Shown here: piece by piece, positions 1 to 6,204 of the stretch | How the letters are laid out: every line of letters starts with the position of its first letter | Numbering within the stretch: the stretch's first letter is position 1 | NCBI GenBank assembly: GCA_944320965.1 | Contig: CALUJO010000009.1 | Span: 1-64,000, forward strand | Length of the DNA stretch: 64,000 bases | Direction: 5' to 3' | DNA from: an uncultured Bacteroidaceae bacterium | GTDB lineage: Bacteria > Bacteroidota > Bacteroidia > Bacteroidales > Bacteroidaceae | Notes under the pieces: generated by a model | The model's database searches: none | The model's input: the letters and a program-made list of their open reading frames with translations, nothing else | Told to the model about the DNA's origin: nothing | Position numbers and translations under genes: made by a program

Positions 1-468
1 CAGTCGTTCAGCTTCTGCCTTGCGTCGTGCTTCCGCTTCCGCATCCGTCGCGGCTGTTTCCTTTACCGGTACCGTCATGCGCACGGTGACGAAATCACCT
101 TCAGTTGCATGGTTGCGGGTAATGAAATTCTCCTCTTTTATTTCCGCACGGATAATCAGTTCGGATTTCACACGGTTGGCACGGATCTTTGCCGTGGCAA
201 GGTTCTCGGTTTCACTGCCTAATGAGTTGCAGTAGCCATTGACATAAAGCGGCAGCTTGCCGTCAAGAATTGTTGCTTTGTTTTTTTCGATACACTCCAG
301 CAGGCGGGCAAGCTCTGACTCATTGTTTTTCCACGGGACATAGAACATGTTGTCCGTCCGTACAAACCGGAAAGTATAGGTCGTGTCTGCTTTCTGCTGC
401 GCAAAGACAGGAAAAGTTACTGCCGTCAGCCACAGAAACAGGGTAAGAAAAGTGATTTTTCTGCTCAT
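1..468 (-). CDS. Fimbria-associated OmpA-like protein, 5' part (cut by window edge)
   Basis: The frame is open from an ATG at 468 down to the first base of the window, giving 156 codons; the C-terminus lies outside. The protein begins with a signal peptide (MSRKITFLTLFLWLTAVTF, then FAQQ). Residues of about 30-115 look like an OmpA-type fold: the stretch ELARLLECIEKN, then YVNGYCNSLG and RANRVKSELI, which fits the beta-alpha pattern and the N..RANRV helix. The last visible residues (EAEARRKAEAERL) start a charged helical linker. Proteins of this kind often open Bacteroides fimbrial operons, commonly just downstream of an AraC regulator, as here. The role as a fimbrial accessory is inference from this family likeness and context; the C-terminal domain is unseen. 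Confidence 0.6.
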   Translation of the reverse strand, partial: MSRKITFLTLFLWLTAVTFPVFAQQKADTTYTFRFVRTDNMFYVPWKNNESELARLLECIEKNKATILDGKLPLYVNGYCNSLGSETENLATAKIRANRVKSELIIRAEIKEENFITRNHATEGDFVTVRMTVPVKETAATDAEAEARRKAEAERL

Positions 469-582
469 ATTTAATGCATTTTTTTAATATTTCTATAAAT
501 ATCAACGCATAAATTAAGCAAAAAGAATTTATATATCCGTTATTTTAAATTATAAAAAGTGTATTAATTGTCAGAATCGCAC

Positions 583-624
583 ATTTTTGTCGTTTAGACT
601 ATAATTTTTGTTGTTTAGGATATT
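583..624 (-). promoter_or_regulatory. Two 21-bp direct repeats upstream of the OmpA-like gene (candidate AraC operator)
   Basis: Positions 583-603 and 604-624 are tandem 21-mers that agree at 17 of 21 positions; the shared core is ATTTTTGT-N-GTTTAG. A 21-bp step is two helical turns, the usual spacing for AraC-family half-sites. They lie about 115-155 bp upstream of the start at 468 and just after the stop of the AraC gene. This fits an activator site upstream of the promoter of the partial gene. No exact -7 element is present; TCTTTTTG (minus strand, around 512-519) is a one-mismatch candidate. Confidence 0.5.
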
Positions 625-644
625 TTCAAAAAAGCGGAAAACAG

Positions 645-1778
645 TTATTGCACCTCATTTTTTCTCCATTTTGCCGGCGGACAGTTTGTTCTTTCCCTGA
701 ACAGTCTTGTAAAGTGGCTTGGAGACTGAAAGCCCGATTTTTCGGCAACGTCTGCGATTGTCAGGTCCGGATGTTCGGTAAGCAGACGTTTTGCATATTC
801 CAGTCTAAGATTTGTAATCCAGTCGCGGAATGTCATGTTGCATGTTGTCTTTATGTATCCCGAAAGATAAGTACGGTTTGTTTCCAGCATATCAGCCAGT
901 TCCTTGATTGTCAGTCCTGTATTAAGATAACCGTCGCCTTCAATCCACTCTTTCACCTTTCCGTCAATCTCGGCATAGACGGCAGGGGTATCCTGTTTGT
1001 CTATATTGGGGCTTTCAGGTTCGGTATTGCACATGATTTCCTCTTCGGACGAAATTTCAGTTTCAAATGCCTTTTCAACCTTTTCGTAGAAAAGAAGATA
1101 ATTCATGTATGAGCAGAAAAGGTATGTATAGAACGGTATTGACGACAGTATCCATATATATATGTATTTGTCGGGCAGGAATGTCAGCAGTCCGCATCCT
1201 ACACCGAATATCAAAGCCCAGTATGTGAATATTGAAAGCCATTTGATGTATGCCCCTATGTCTTCGGAATGTGTGTCATTGAAGATTCTTACAGCGCGGC
1301 GATAGGTAATTATAACTCTGCGTGCAAGGAATATTCCGTATGATACAAGCCAAAGCGCCAGAATTAACAGTCCTGTCTTTCGTGACGGACCTTGCGGCAG
1401 CCAAAGCTGTACAATACATGCAAGCGCAGAAAACAGAACCCACAAGGAAATGTGTATCGTCAGCCTGCGTTTGGTAATGTAGAAACGGTTCAGGATAGTC
1501 ATCATTGCCGAACTGAAGAGCCAGTAGCTCAGAAAATAGGTTGACAGGTTCATCATTACGGCAAGTCCCTGGCTTATGAATCTTATCCCGAAAAAGAAAT
1601 GCACTGAATAGTTTGCGGCAAGCAGCAGCAGTGCAGCCGCCATAATACGTCTTGAGCGCAGATAGTTTTCAAATATAGCCTTGTCGGGTGTTCTTGCAAA
1701 GATGAAATAAAATCCAAAGAATAGCATCAGCGACAAAGCCGCGCAAAGCGAATAACTGTATATCGGATGCTCTGTCAT
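645..1778 (-). CDS. Membrane-anchored AraC-family transcriptional regulator
   Basis: This is a 377-residue protein in two parts. Residues of about 1-230 hold roughly six or seven hydrophobic segments (for example SLMLFFGFYFIFA and MAAALLLLAANYSVHFFFG), so the sensor is in the inner membrane. After a charged linker, residues of about 275-377 are an AraC-type double helix-turn-helix: LTIKELADMLETNRTYLSGYI is the first HTH and LTIADVAEKSGFQSPSHFTRLF the second. Members of this class in Bacteroides often sit beside fimbrial or surface genes. The gene lies directly upstream of the OmpA-like gene on the same strand, with a 21-bp direct repeat between them, so that gene is the likely target. The signal sensed is unknown. 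Confidence 0.88.
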   Translation of the reverse strand: MTEHPIYSYSLCAALSLMLFFGFYFIFARTPDKAIFENYLRSRRIMAAALLLLAANYSVHFFFGIRFISQGLAVMMNLSTYFLSYWLFSSAMMTILNRFYITKRRLTIHISLWVLFSALACIVQLWLPQGPSRKTGLLILALWLVSYGIFLARRVIITYRRAVRIFNDTHSEDIGAYIKWLSIFTYWALIFGVGCGLLTFLPDKYIYIWILSSIPFYTYLFCSYMNYLLFYEKVEKAFETEISSEEEIMCNTEPESPNIDKQDTPAVYAEIDGKVKEWIEGDGYLNTGLTIKELADMLETNRTYLSGYIKTTCNMTFRDWITNLRLEYAKRLLTEHPDLTIADVAEKSGFQSPSHFTRLFRERTNCPPAKWRKNEVQ

Positions 1779-1898
1779 GGTTAATTGAATTAAGTTGTTT
1801 GTACTACTACGGAATAAAGATAGCTAAACTTTCCCGATTATGGATAAATTTTCAATAAAAAGCCTTATTTTTGTATATCATAATCGACAATAATTTGA

Positions 1899-2069
1899 AT
1901 GATAGACAAAAAGACAGTTCTGCAAAATATAAGACTTGTTGATTTTCCTGAAGAAATTGATGAGCAAAATCGTATTAAATTGTATGGAGAAACAAGCTGG
2001 GAAAATCAACTCATTATATTGTTATGGATCGACAAACTTATATGCCCCAACATATGGAACGTATTATGA
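1899..2069 (+). pseudogene. 56-codon ORF, probable gene fragment
   Basis: An ATG at 1899 opens a 56-codon frame ending with TGA at 2067-2069. The peptide (starting MIDKKTVLQNIRLVDFPEEI) is not recognised. Its composition is protein-like and AT-rich like the three ORFs that follow, and it stops abruptly with no domain ending. I read it as the remnant of a longer gene in a decayed accessory patch, but a genuine small gene cannot be excluded. Confidence 0.3.
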
Positions 2070-2123
2070 TAGTAGGTTTTAATCGTGAAATGTTTTGTAC
2101 AAAATATTTAATTGCTTAAAATT

Positions 2124-2897
2124 ATGGCTAGGAATCTTTGGACAAAAGACGAAATGATATTGGTATTAAACTTGTATCTTAAGATACCGTTCGGTAAGAT
2201 GCATGCTGGTAATATTGATGTAATAAAAACTGCTCATTTAATAGGAAGGACACCTGACGCTGTTGCTTTTCGATTAGTCAATTATGCTTCATGTGATCCT
2301 CAACTAAAAAAAAGAGGTATTTCAGGAATGTCGCATGGAGGAAAGAAATGTGAGAAGTATTGGAACGAATTTGTGGAAGATCCGGAGAAACTCATTTATG
2401 AAAGCGAACGTATTTTAGCCAAATATGAAGGTACTTCCATTGAAAATAAATTTGAAAAAGAACTTAGAGACATACCATCAGAAATTATCGGAGATACTAA
2501 AATAAGGCAGATAAAAACACGTATCAACCAAAATGTGTTTCGTCAGATAATCCTTGCAAACTATGATTGTAAGTGTGCACTTTCTGGAATTGATATTCCT
2601 GAATTACTTGTTGCAAGTCACATTATTCCGTGGTCAGAAAATACCAAAGAACGTCTAAATCCGGAAAATGGTATATGTCTCTCTTCTTTGTATGACAAGG
2701 CATTTGACCAAGGACTGATAGGCTTTAACAATTCTTACAAAGTACTTTTTTCGGAGCGTTTATCTAAAAATATTGGCAAAGATTACTATAATAAATATTT
2801 TTTACCAATATATGGTAAATCATTAGCTGAAACTAAAAAGTATCGTATAAATCCATTATTTTTAGAATGGCATCGTGATTGTATCTTTAATAAATGA
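2124..2897 (+). CDS. HNH endonuclease domain protein
   Basis: This is a 257-residue protein counted from the ATG at 2124; a TTG four codons upstream is less likely. The N-terminal part (NLWTKDEMILVLNLYLKIPF, then LIGRTPDAVAFRLVNYASCD) is the helical region common to stand-alone HNH nucleases of restriction/defence type. Residues of about 149-205 form an HNH_2-like domain: CKCALSG, then ASHIIPW, then LNPENGICLSSLYDKAFDQGL, which supplies the paired His, the Asn and the second metal-side histidine region. It probably cuts DNA, perhaps modified or foreign DNA. It is the only intact recognisable gene in an AT-rich patch flanked by fragments, which suggests a remnant of a horizontally acquired restriction locus. 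Confidence 0.8.
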   Translation: MARNLWTKDEMILVLNLYLKIPFGKMHAGNIDVIKTAHLIGRTPDAVAFRLVNYASCDPQLKKRGISGMSHGGKKCEKYWNEFVEDPEKLIYESERILAKYEGTSIENKFEKELRDIPSEIIGDTKIRQIKTRINQNVFRQIILANYDCKCALSGIDIPELLVASHIIPWSENTKERLNPENGICLSSLYDKAFDQGLIGFNNSYKVLFSERLSKNIGKDYYNKYFLPIYGKSLAETKKYRINPLFLEWHRDCIFNK

Positions 2898-2900
2898 ATC

Positions 2901-3110
2901 ATGGCTGTAGAAACTAAATATAAAGTTGGCGATATTATATATTGGTATTGTGATATAGACAATGAAATTCATCATGCAGAAGTTTTGTTTGTAAATTATG
3001 CAGGTATAGGATTTCCTGATATAAATTATGAAGTAGAAACAATATGTTGCGGAGAAAACAAAACACTTTTCATAGATGAATCAGATGTTTTAGAATCGGA
3101 TAGTTTATAA
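2901..3110 (+). CDS. Small hypothetical protein (69 aa)
   Basis: The ATG at 2901 lies three bases after the HNH stop, so the two are probably co-transcribed. The 69 residues (MAVETKYKVGDIIYWYCDID at the start) are acidic and rich in aromatic and beta-forming residues, suggesting a small SH3-like barrel, but I do not recognise a family. The tight coupling suggests a partner or accessory of the nuclease. Function unknown. Confidence 0.5.
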   Translation: MAVETKYKVGDIIYWYCDIDNEIHHAEVLFVNYAGIGFPDINYEVETICCGENKTLFIDESDVLESDSL

Positions 3111-3380
3111 TATATTATATTCAATTACAGTAAGTATTGTTGGCGACAGGTTTTAAATGAAGCTAATCGTATTGAAACTAAATATCTATTCACATTGCAG
3201 CAGGGCATTTCCAAAAATCAATTGCGAGAGATGAAACATGAACATTTGAAATTGGTTGTGCCTGCCACGTATCTTGGTTCCTTTGATAAGGAGTTTCAAT
3301 CAGAAATTGAAACCTTATCTTCGTTTATAAATATAGTCAAGGAAAAACAGAGTAGTACTAAAATATTTAAAAGCGTTTAA
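3111..3380 (+). pseudogene. Truncated C-terminal fragment, possibly of a restriction-system gene
   Basis: After the TAA at 3108-3110 the same frame stays open to 3380 without an ATG near its beginning; the only initiators are a TTG at 3195 and an ATG at 3231. The translated stretch contains RQVLNEANRIETKYLF and EMKHEHLKLVVPATYLGSF, continuous protein-like sequence that begins before any start codon. This is what a 5'-deleted gene looks like. The parent is not identified; its place next to an HNH nuclease makes a restriction or methylase component possible. Confidence 0.35.
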
Positions 3381-3393
3381 AGATAAACAACGA

Positions 3394-3461
3394 TAAAAAA
3401 ACTTCCTGCCTTTCTTGCCTGAAACATAGGATGTTCCGGTCAAAAAGGCAGGAAGTTTTTT
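3394..3461. terminator. Inverted repeat between convergent genes
   Basis: AAAAAACTTCCTGCC (ending at 3410) pairs with GGCAGGAAGTTTTTT (3447-3461), a 15-bp stem with a loop of about 36 bases. It lies between the end of the accessory patch (plus) and the thioesterase gene (minus). A/T runs on both outer flanks allow termination in both directions. Confidence 0.7.
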
Positions 3462-3535
3462 GGTAAAACATTGTAGGTTTTAATGCAAAATATTGTACGT
3501 TTTCGGGCAAAAATGTCCTGTCGTTTTTATCCGAA
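3451..3535. repeat. Intergenic array with 22-bp periodicity (copy 1)
   Basis: Starting inside the right arm of the terminator, GT-T-rich cores recur at 3455, 3477 and 3499, each exactly 22 bp apart, in the pattern GTTTTnnnGnnAAAAnATtGTA. A fourth, less regular unit (GTCGTTTTTATCCGAACC) runs into the end of the thioesterase gene. The same motif family occurs near 19.8, 43.8 and 52.2 kb. Function unknown. Confidence 0.5.
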
Positions 3536-4264
3536 CCTTACGAGGCAGCGGCAAACGACTTCGTTTCCGTTCTTCCTGATTTCGACATTGAAAGAGTTGT
3601 CGCCGGTCTCTTCGGTGAAGAACTCAAGCGTGTCGCCGAAATAGCTCTCGGCAACGTATGCTATTTCAAATCTCCGGATATTGTATTTTCTGTAATACTC
3701 AATGTCGAACAGGTCGAGCACGTGTTCAATGTACCTTATGCTGTTCATGTGCCCGTTAATGTCAAGGTCGCTGTATATGACCCTGTGTGTCATTGCCGGA
3801 GCAGTTTCCATTACCTTTATTCTTGACGGTTTTTCGATGGGGCACGGATAATCGGAAATATAGTCCATTATTTTCCCGTCGTTAATCTTCAGCAGATTGA
3901 TAGGTTTTCTGTCTTCCATGCTTATCATTGCCCAAATGGAGCGTGCATATCCCATCGTTTCGCCGTTTTCGCCCGCAATGCGGTAGTTTCGGTCGGTAAA
4001 CAGACTGTAGACGTTTTCAACCCATGTTTCGATTGAGAACTTTTTGTAGTCCATCGGGTAACTGTCCATTTCGATTACCAGCCTTGACAGAACCCAGGTG
4101 TAGTGCTGTTCGTTAAGCGTTGCAATGCCGAATCCCCTGTCCTTGGCATGGAAGCTGGCGCAGTTGAGCAGATGGTTGCCCAGGATTCCAAGGCTCAGCC
4201 TTCCGCGGAAGTCAACGTGGAACGGCTCTGCCACAAATTCATACTTTCCGATTTTCTCGTCCAT
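3527..4264 (-). CDS. Acyl-ACP thioesterase
   Basis: This is a 245-residue double-hotdog protein of the acyl-ACP thioesterase (FatA/FatB-like) family, which frees fatty acids from acyl carrier protein in the cytoplasm. The first hotdog begins at about residue 10 (EPFHVDFRGRLSLGILGNHL). The second carries the catalytic-type motif DLDINGHMNSIRYIEHVLD at about residue 167, with Asp, Asn and His in the order typical of the family. It follows queF by 5 bp and is the last gene of the minus-strand run from the penicillin-binding protein. Its metabolic link to queuosine genes is not obvious and is probably only operon sharing. Confidence 0.87.
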   Translation of the reverse strand: MDEKIGKYEFVAEPFHVDFRGRLSLGILGNHLLNCASFHAKDRGFGIATLNEQHYTWVLSRLVIEMDSYPMDYKKFSIETWVENVYSLFTDRNYRIAGENGETMGYARSIWAMISMEDRKPINLLKINDGKIMDYISDYPCPIEKPSRIKVMETAPAMTHRVIYSDLDINGHMNSIRYIEHVLDLFDIEYYRKYNIRRFEIAYVAESYFGDTLEFFTEETGDNSFNVEIRKNGNEVVCRCLVRFG

Positions 4265-4269
4265 AATAG

Positions 4270-4728
4270 TTATAAGTCATGATTTTCAAGTCTGTATAAA
4301 GCAAGCTGTTCATACTTTGTCCTCTTGCGTCCGTAGTTGCAGTACGGATATATTGATATACCTCCGCGAGGGGTAAAGATGCCTGTCACTTCAATGTATT
4401 TCGGGTCCATCAGGCGTATGAGGTCTTTCATTATAATGTTGACGCAGTCCTCATGAAAAGCCCCGTGCGACCTAAAACTGAACAAATATAGCTTTAAACT
4501 TTTACTTTCCACCATTTTTATGTCGGGAATATAGTTAATTCTTATTTCGGCAAAGTCCGGCTGTCCGGTAATTGGGCAGAGGCTTGTAAATTCGGGGCAG
4601 TTGAACCTTACCCAGTAATCGTTTTCGGGATGTTTGTTGTCAAAAGCCTCAAGCACTTCGGGCGCATAGTCCTGGCGGTATGTAGTCTTGTTGCCGAGCA
4701 GTGTCAGCTGTTCTTTAAGTTCGCTCAT
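4270..4728 (-). CDS. queF: NADPH-dependent 7-cyano-7-deazaguanine reductase QueF
   Basis: QueF reduces the nitrile of preQ0 to the amine of preQ1 in queuosine synthesis. The protein is of the short unimodular type. Visible signatures are [13 protein letters not shown], with the nucleophilic Cys and the general-acid Asp, and the NADPH motif [21 protein letters not shown] take the second Met ([15 protein letters not shown], at 4728) as the start, giving 152 residues, because family members begin at this point. An in-frame ATG at 4752, abutting the queC stop, would add eight residues. It lies between queC and the thioesterase on the minus strand. Confidence 0.93.
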   Translation of the reverse strand: MSELKEQLTLLGNKTTYRQDYAPEVLEAFDNKHPENDYWVRFNCPEFTSLCPITGQPDFAEIRINYIPDIKMVESKSLKLYLFSFRSHGAFHEDCVNIIMKDLIRLMDPKYIEVTGIFTPRGGISIYPYCNYGRKRTKYEQLALYRLENHDL

Positions 4729-4752
4729 GTTATTCTGTTTTTGTAATTTCAT

Positions 4753-5430
4753 TTATTGCTTTCTGTCTCGTTTGGCAAGGTACTCTTCAAGTCCTGCCTT
4801 GCGCAGGCGGCATGACGGGCAGTCACCGCATCCGTCGCCCGGTATTCCGTTGTAGCATGTCAGCGTTTCGTTTCTGACAAGGTCAAATACTCCAAGGCTG
4901 TCGGCAAGTTCCCAAGTCTCCGCCTTGGTAAGCCACATAAGCGGTGTGTCTATTACGAACTGCCAGTCCATAGCCTCGTTCAGTGTCACGTTCATTGACT
5001 TGATGAAAGAGTCGCGGCAGTCGGGGTATCCGCTGAAGTCAGACTGTGAAACCCCCGTTACCAGATGGTTGACGTTTCGTTCGCGTGCAAACACTGCCGC
5101 CATGCTTATAAAGAACATGTTTCTTCCCGGCACAAATGTGTTGGGAACAGTGTTTCCTTTCTGTTCACGGTCCATCTCGATAGATGAATCTGTCAGCGAG
5201 CTGCTTCCCAGCGCCGATATGAACCTTGCGTCAATGACATGGAACTCGACTCCGGCATTTGCCGCTATCTGTCTTGCGATGTCAATTTCGTGGATATGTT
5301 TCTGCCCGTAGCTGAAAGCGAGGGCATATACTTTAGCAAATCTTTTCTTTGCCCAGAAAAGGCATGTGGTGGAATCCTGTCCGCCACTGAACAGGACGAC
5401 TGCAGCGTCCCTGTTTACCGGTTCTCTCAT
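4753..5430 (-). CDS. queC: 7-cyano-7-deazaguanine synthase QueC
   Basis: QueC converts 7-carboxy-7-deazaguanine to preQ0 using ATP and ammonia. The PP-loop [15 protein letters not shown] is close to the N-terminus, and four zinc-binding cysteines follow near the C-terminus ([20 protein letters not shown]). The start at 5430 ([12 protein letters not shown]) gives 225 residues, the normal family length. An ATG at 5493 would add 21 residues and overlap yhhQ by 44 bp, so I consider it spurious. The gene is placed between the precursor transporter and queF, giving uptake, nitrile formation and reduction in one run. Confidence 0.93.
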   Translation of the reverse strand: MREPVNRDAAVVLFSGGQDSTTCLFWAKKRFAKVYALAFSYGQKHIHEIDIARQIAANAGVEFHVIDARFISALGSSSLTDSSIEMDREQKGNTVPNTFVPGRNMFFISMAAVFARERNVNHLVTGVSQSDFSGYPDCRDSFIKSMNVTLNEAMDWQFVIDTPLMWLTKAETWELADSLGVFDLVRNETLTCYNGIPGDGCGDCPSCRLRKAGLEEYLAKRDRKQ

Positions 5431-5449
5431 AAATGTAAAAAGTGTTTTT

Positions 5450-6115
5450 TCAGAAAATTCTGTAAGTAATTCCGTTGTCGTAAGTGTCTTCACCCTCGAC
5501 GCGCTTTATTGCCTTTACAACCCTCACTGTTACGGGAAGGATGATGATTTCATAGGCAGACTTCAGGGCTGCCTGTGTACCTATCATTACAAGTATTTCG
5601 CCAACAGGCACAATTCCGAGGAACGCAATCGGGAAAAATATTACCGAGTCGATTGATTCACCCGCCAGCGTTGATACTACGGCACGGACAGAGAAGTGCC
5701 TGCCGTTGCTTGATACTTTCATACGGCTCATGACCATGGCATTGACAAACGAACCTGCCAGAAAGGCAAGCAGGCTGGCAATCGCTATGCGCGGCGCAAG
5801 ACCGAAAATGAAGTTGAAGCTTTCCTCACCTTCCCAGAACGGTGCCGCCGGCATGAATATGGCTATCTGCGAGAAGGCAATCATCAGGAAGTTTGAAGCG
5901 AATCCGCTCCAGATGATAAGCTTTGCCTTGCGGAAACCCCATACCTCGGTTATACAGTCGTTGATGATGTAGGAGATGGGAAAAACGATAAGCCCTCCTG
6001 TAGCTGTCAGTCCGAAAAGGTCAATAACCTTTGTCTCAAGCAGGTTGGAGGCAATGAGGCATACGTTGAAAAGTATGCCGACAAGCATAAAAAGTACTGA
6101 TACCTTAGTGTTCAT
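5450..6115 (-). CDS. yhhQ: Queuosine precursor transporter (YhhQ/VUT family)
   Basis: This is a 221-residue inner membrane protein with about six hydrophobic segments (for example [20 protein letters not shown] and [21 protein letters not shown]). The motif [14 protein letters not shown] is characteristic of the COG1738 vitamin/queuosine precursor transporter family. Family members import preQ0/preQ1-type precursors. Its stop is 19 bp before my preferred queC start. Having a transporter beside queC and queF, with queD and queE also present, suggests the cell can both make and salvage precursor. Confidence 0.88.
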   Translation of the reverse strand: MNTKVSVLFMLVGILFNVCLIASNLLETKVIDLFGLTATGGLIVFPISYIINDCITEVWGFRKAKLIIWSGFASNFLMIAFSQIAIFMPAAPFWEGEESFNFIFGLAPRIAIASLLAFLAGSFVNAMVMSRMKVSSNGRHFSVRAVVSTLAGESIDSVIFFPIAFLGIVPVGEILVMIGTQAALKSAYEIIILPVTVRVVKAIKRVEGEDTYDNGITYRIF

Positions 6116-6169
6116 TGTTCTTGTTTTTTACGTGGTGTTCAAGCACACGGATTAATAATATCTTAATCA

Positions 6170-6191
6170 GGCTGCCCGCGCCGGGGCAGCC
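6170..6191 (-). terminator. GC-rich hairpin between the PBP gene and yhhQ
   Basis: GGCTGCCC and GGGCAGCC form a perfect 8-bp stem around a six-base loop. It stands just after the PBP stop on the minus strand and before yhhQ. There is no U-run after it, so it may only partly terminate or may protect the upstream message; read-through into the que genes is possible. Confidence 0.5.
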
Positions 6192-6204
6192 GCCTTATTC
6201 AATG

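Noticed and set aside
5431..5493. Longer N-terminus of QueC starting at 5493
   Set aside because: It would overlap yhhQ by 44 bp and extend beyond the family start; the ATG at 5430 gives the usual length.
6116..6204. preQ1 riboswitch before yhhQ
   Set aside because: The gap holds only a GC-rich hairpin matching a terminator; I see no preQ1-type pseudoknot pattern.
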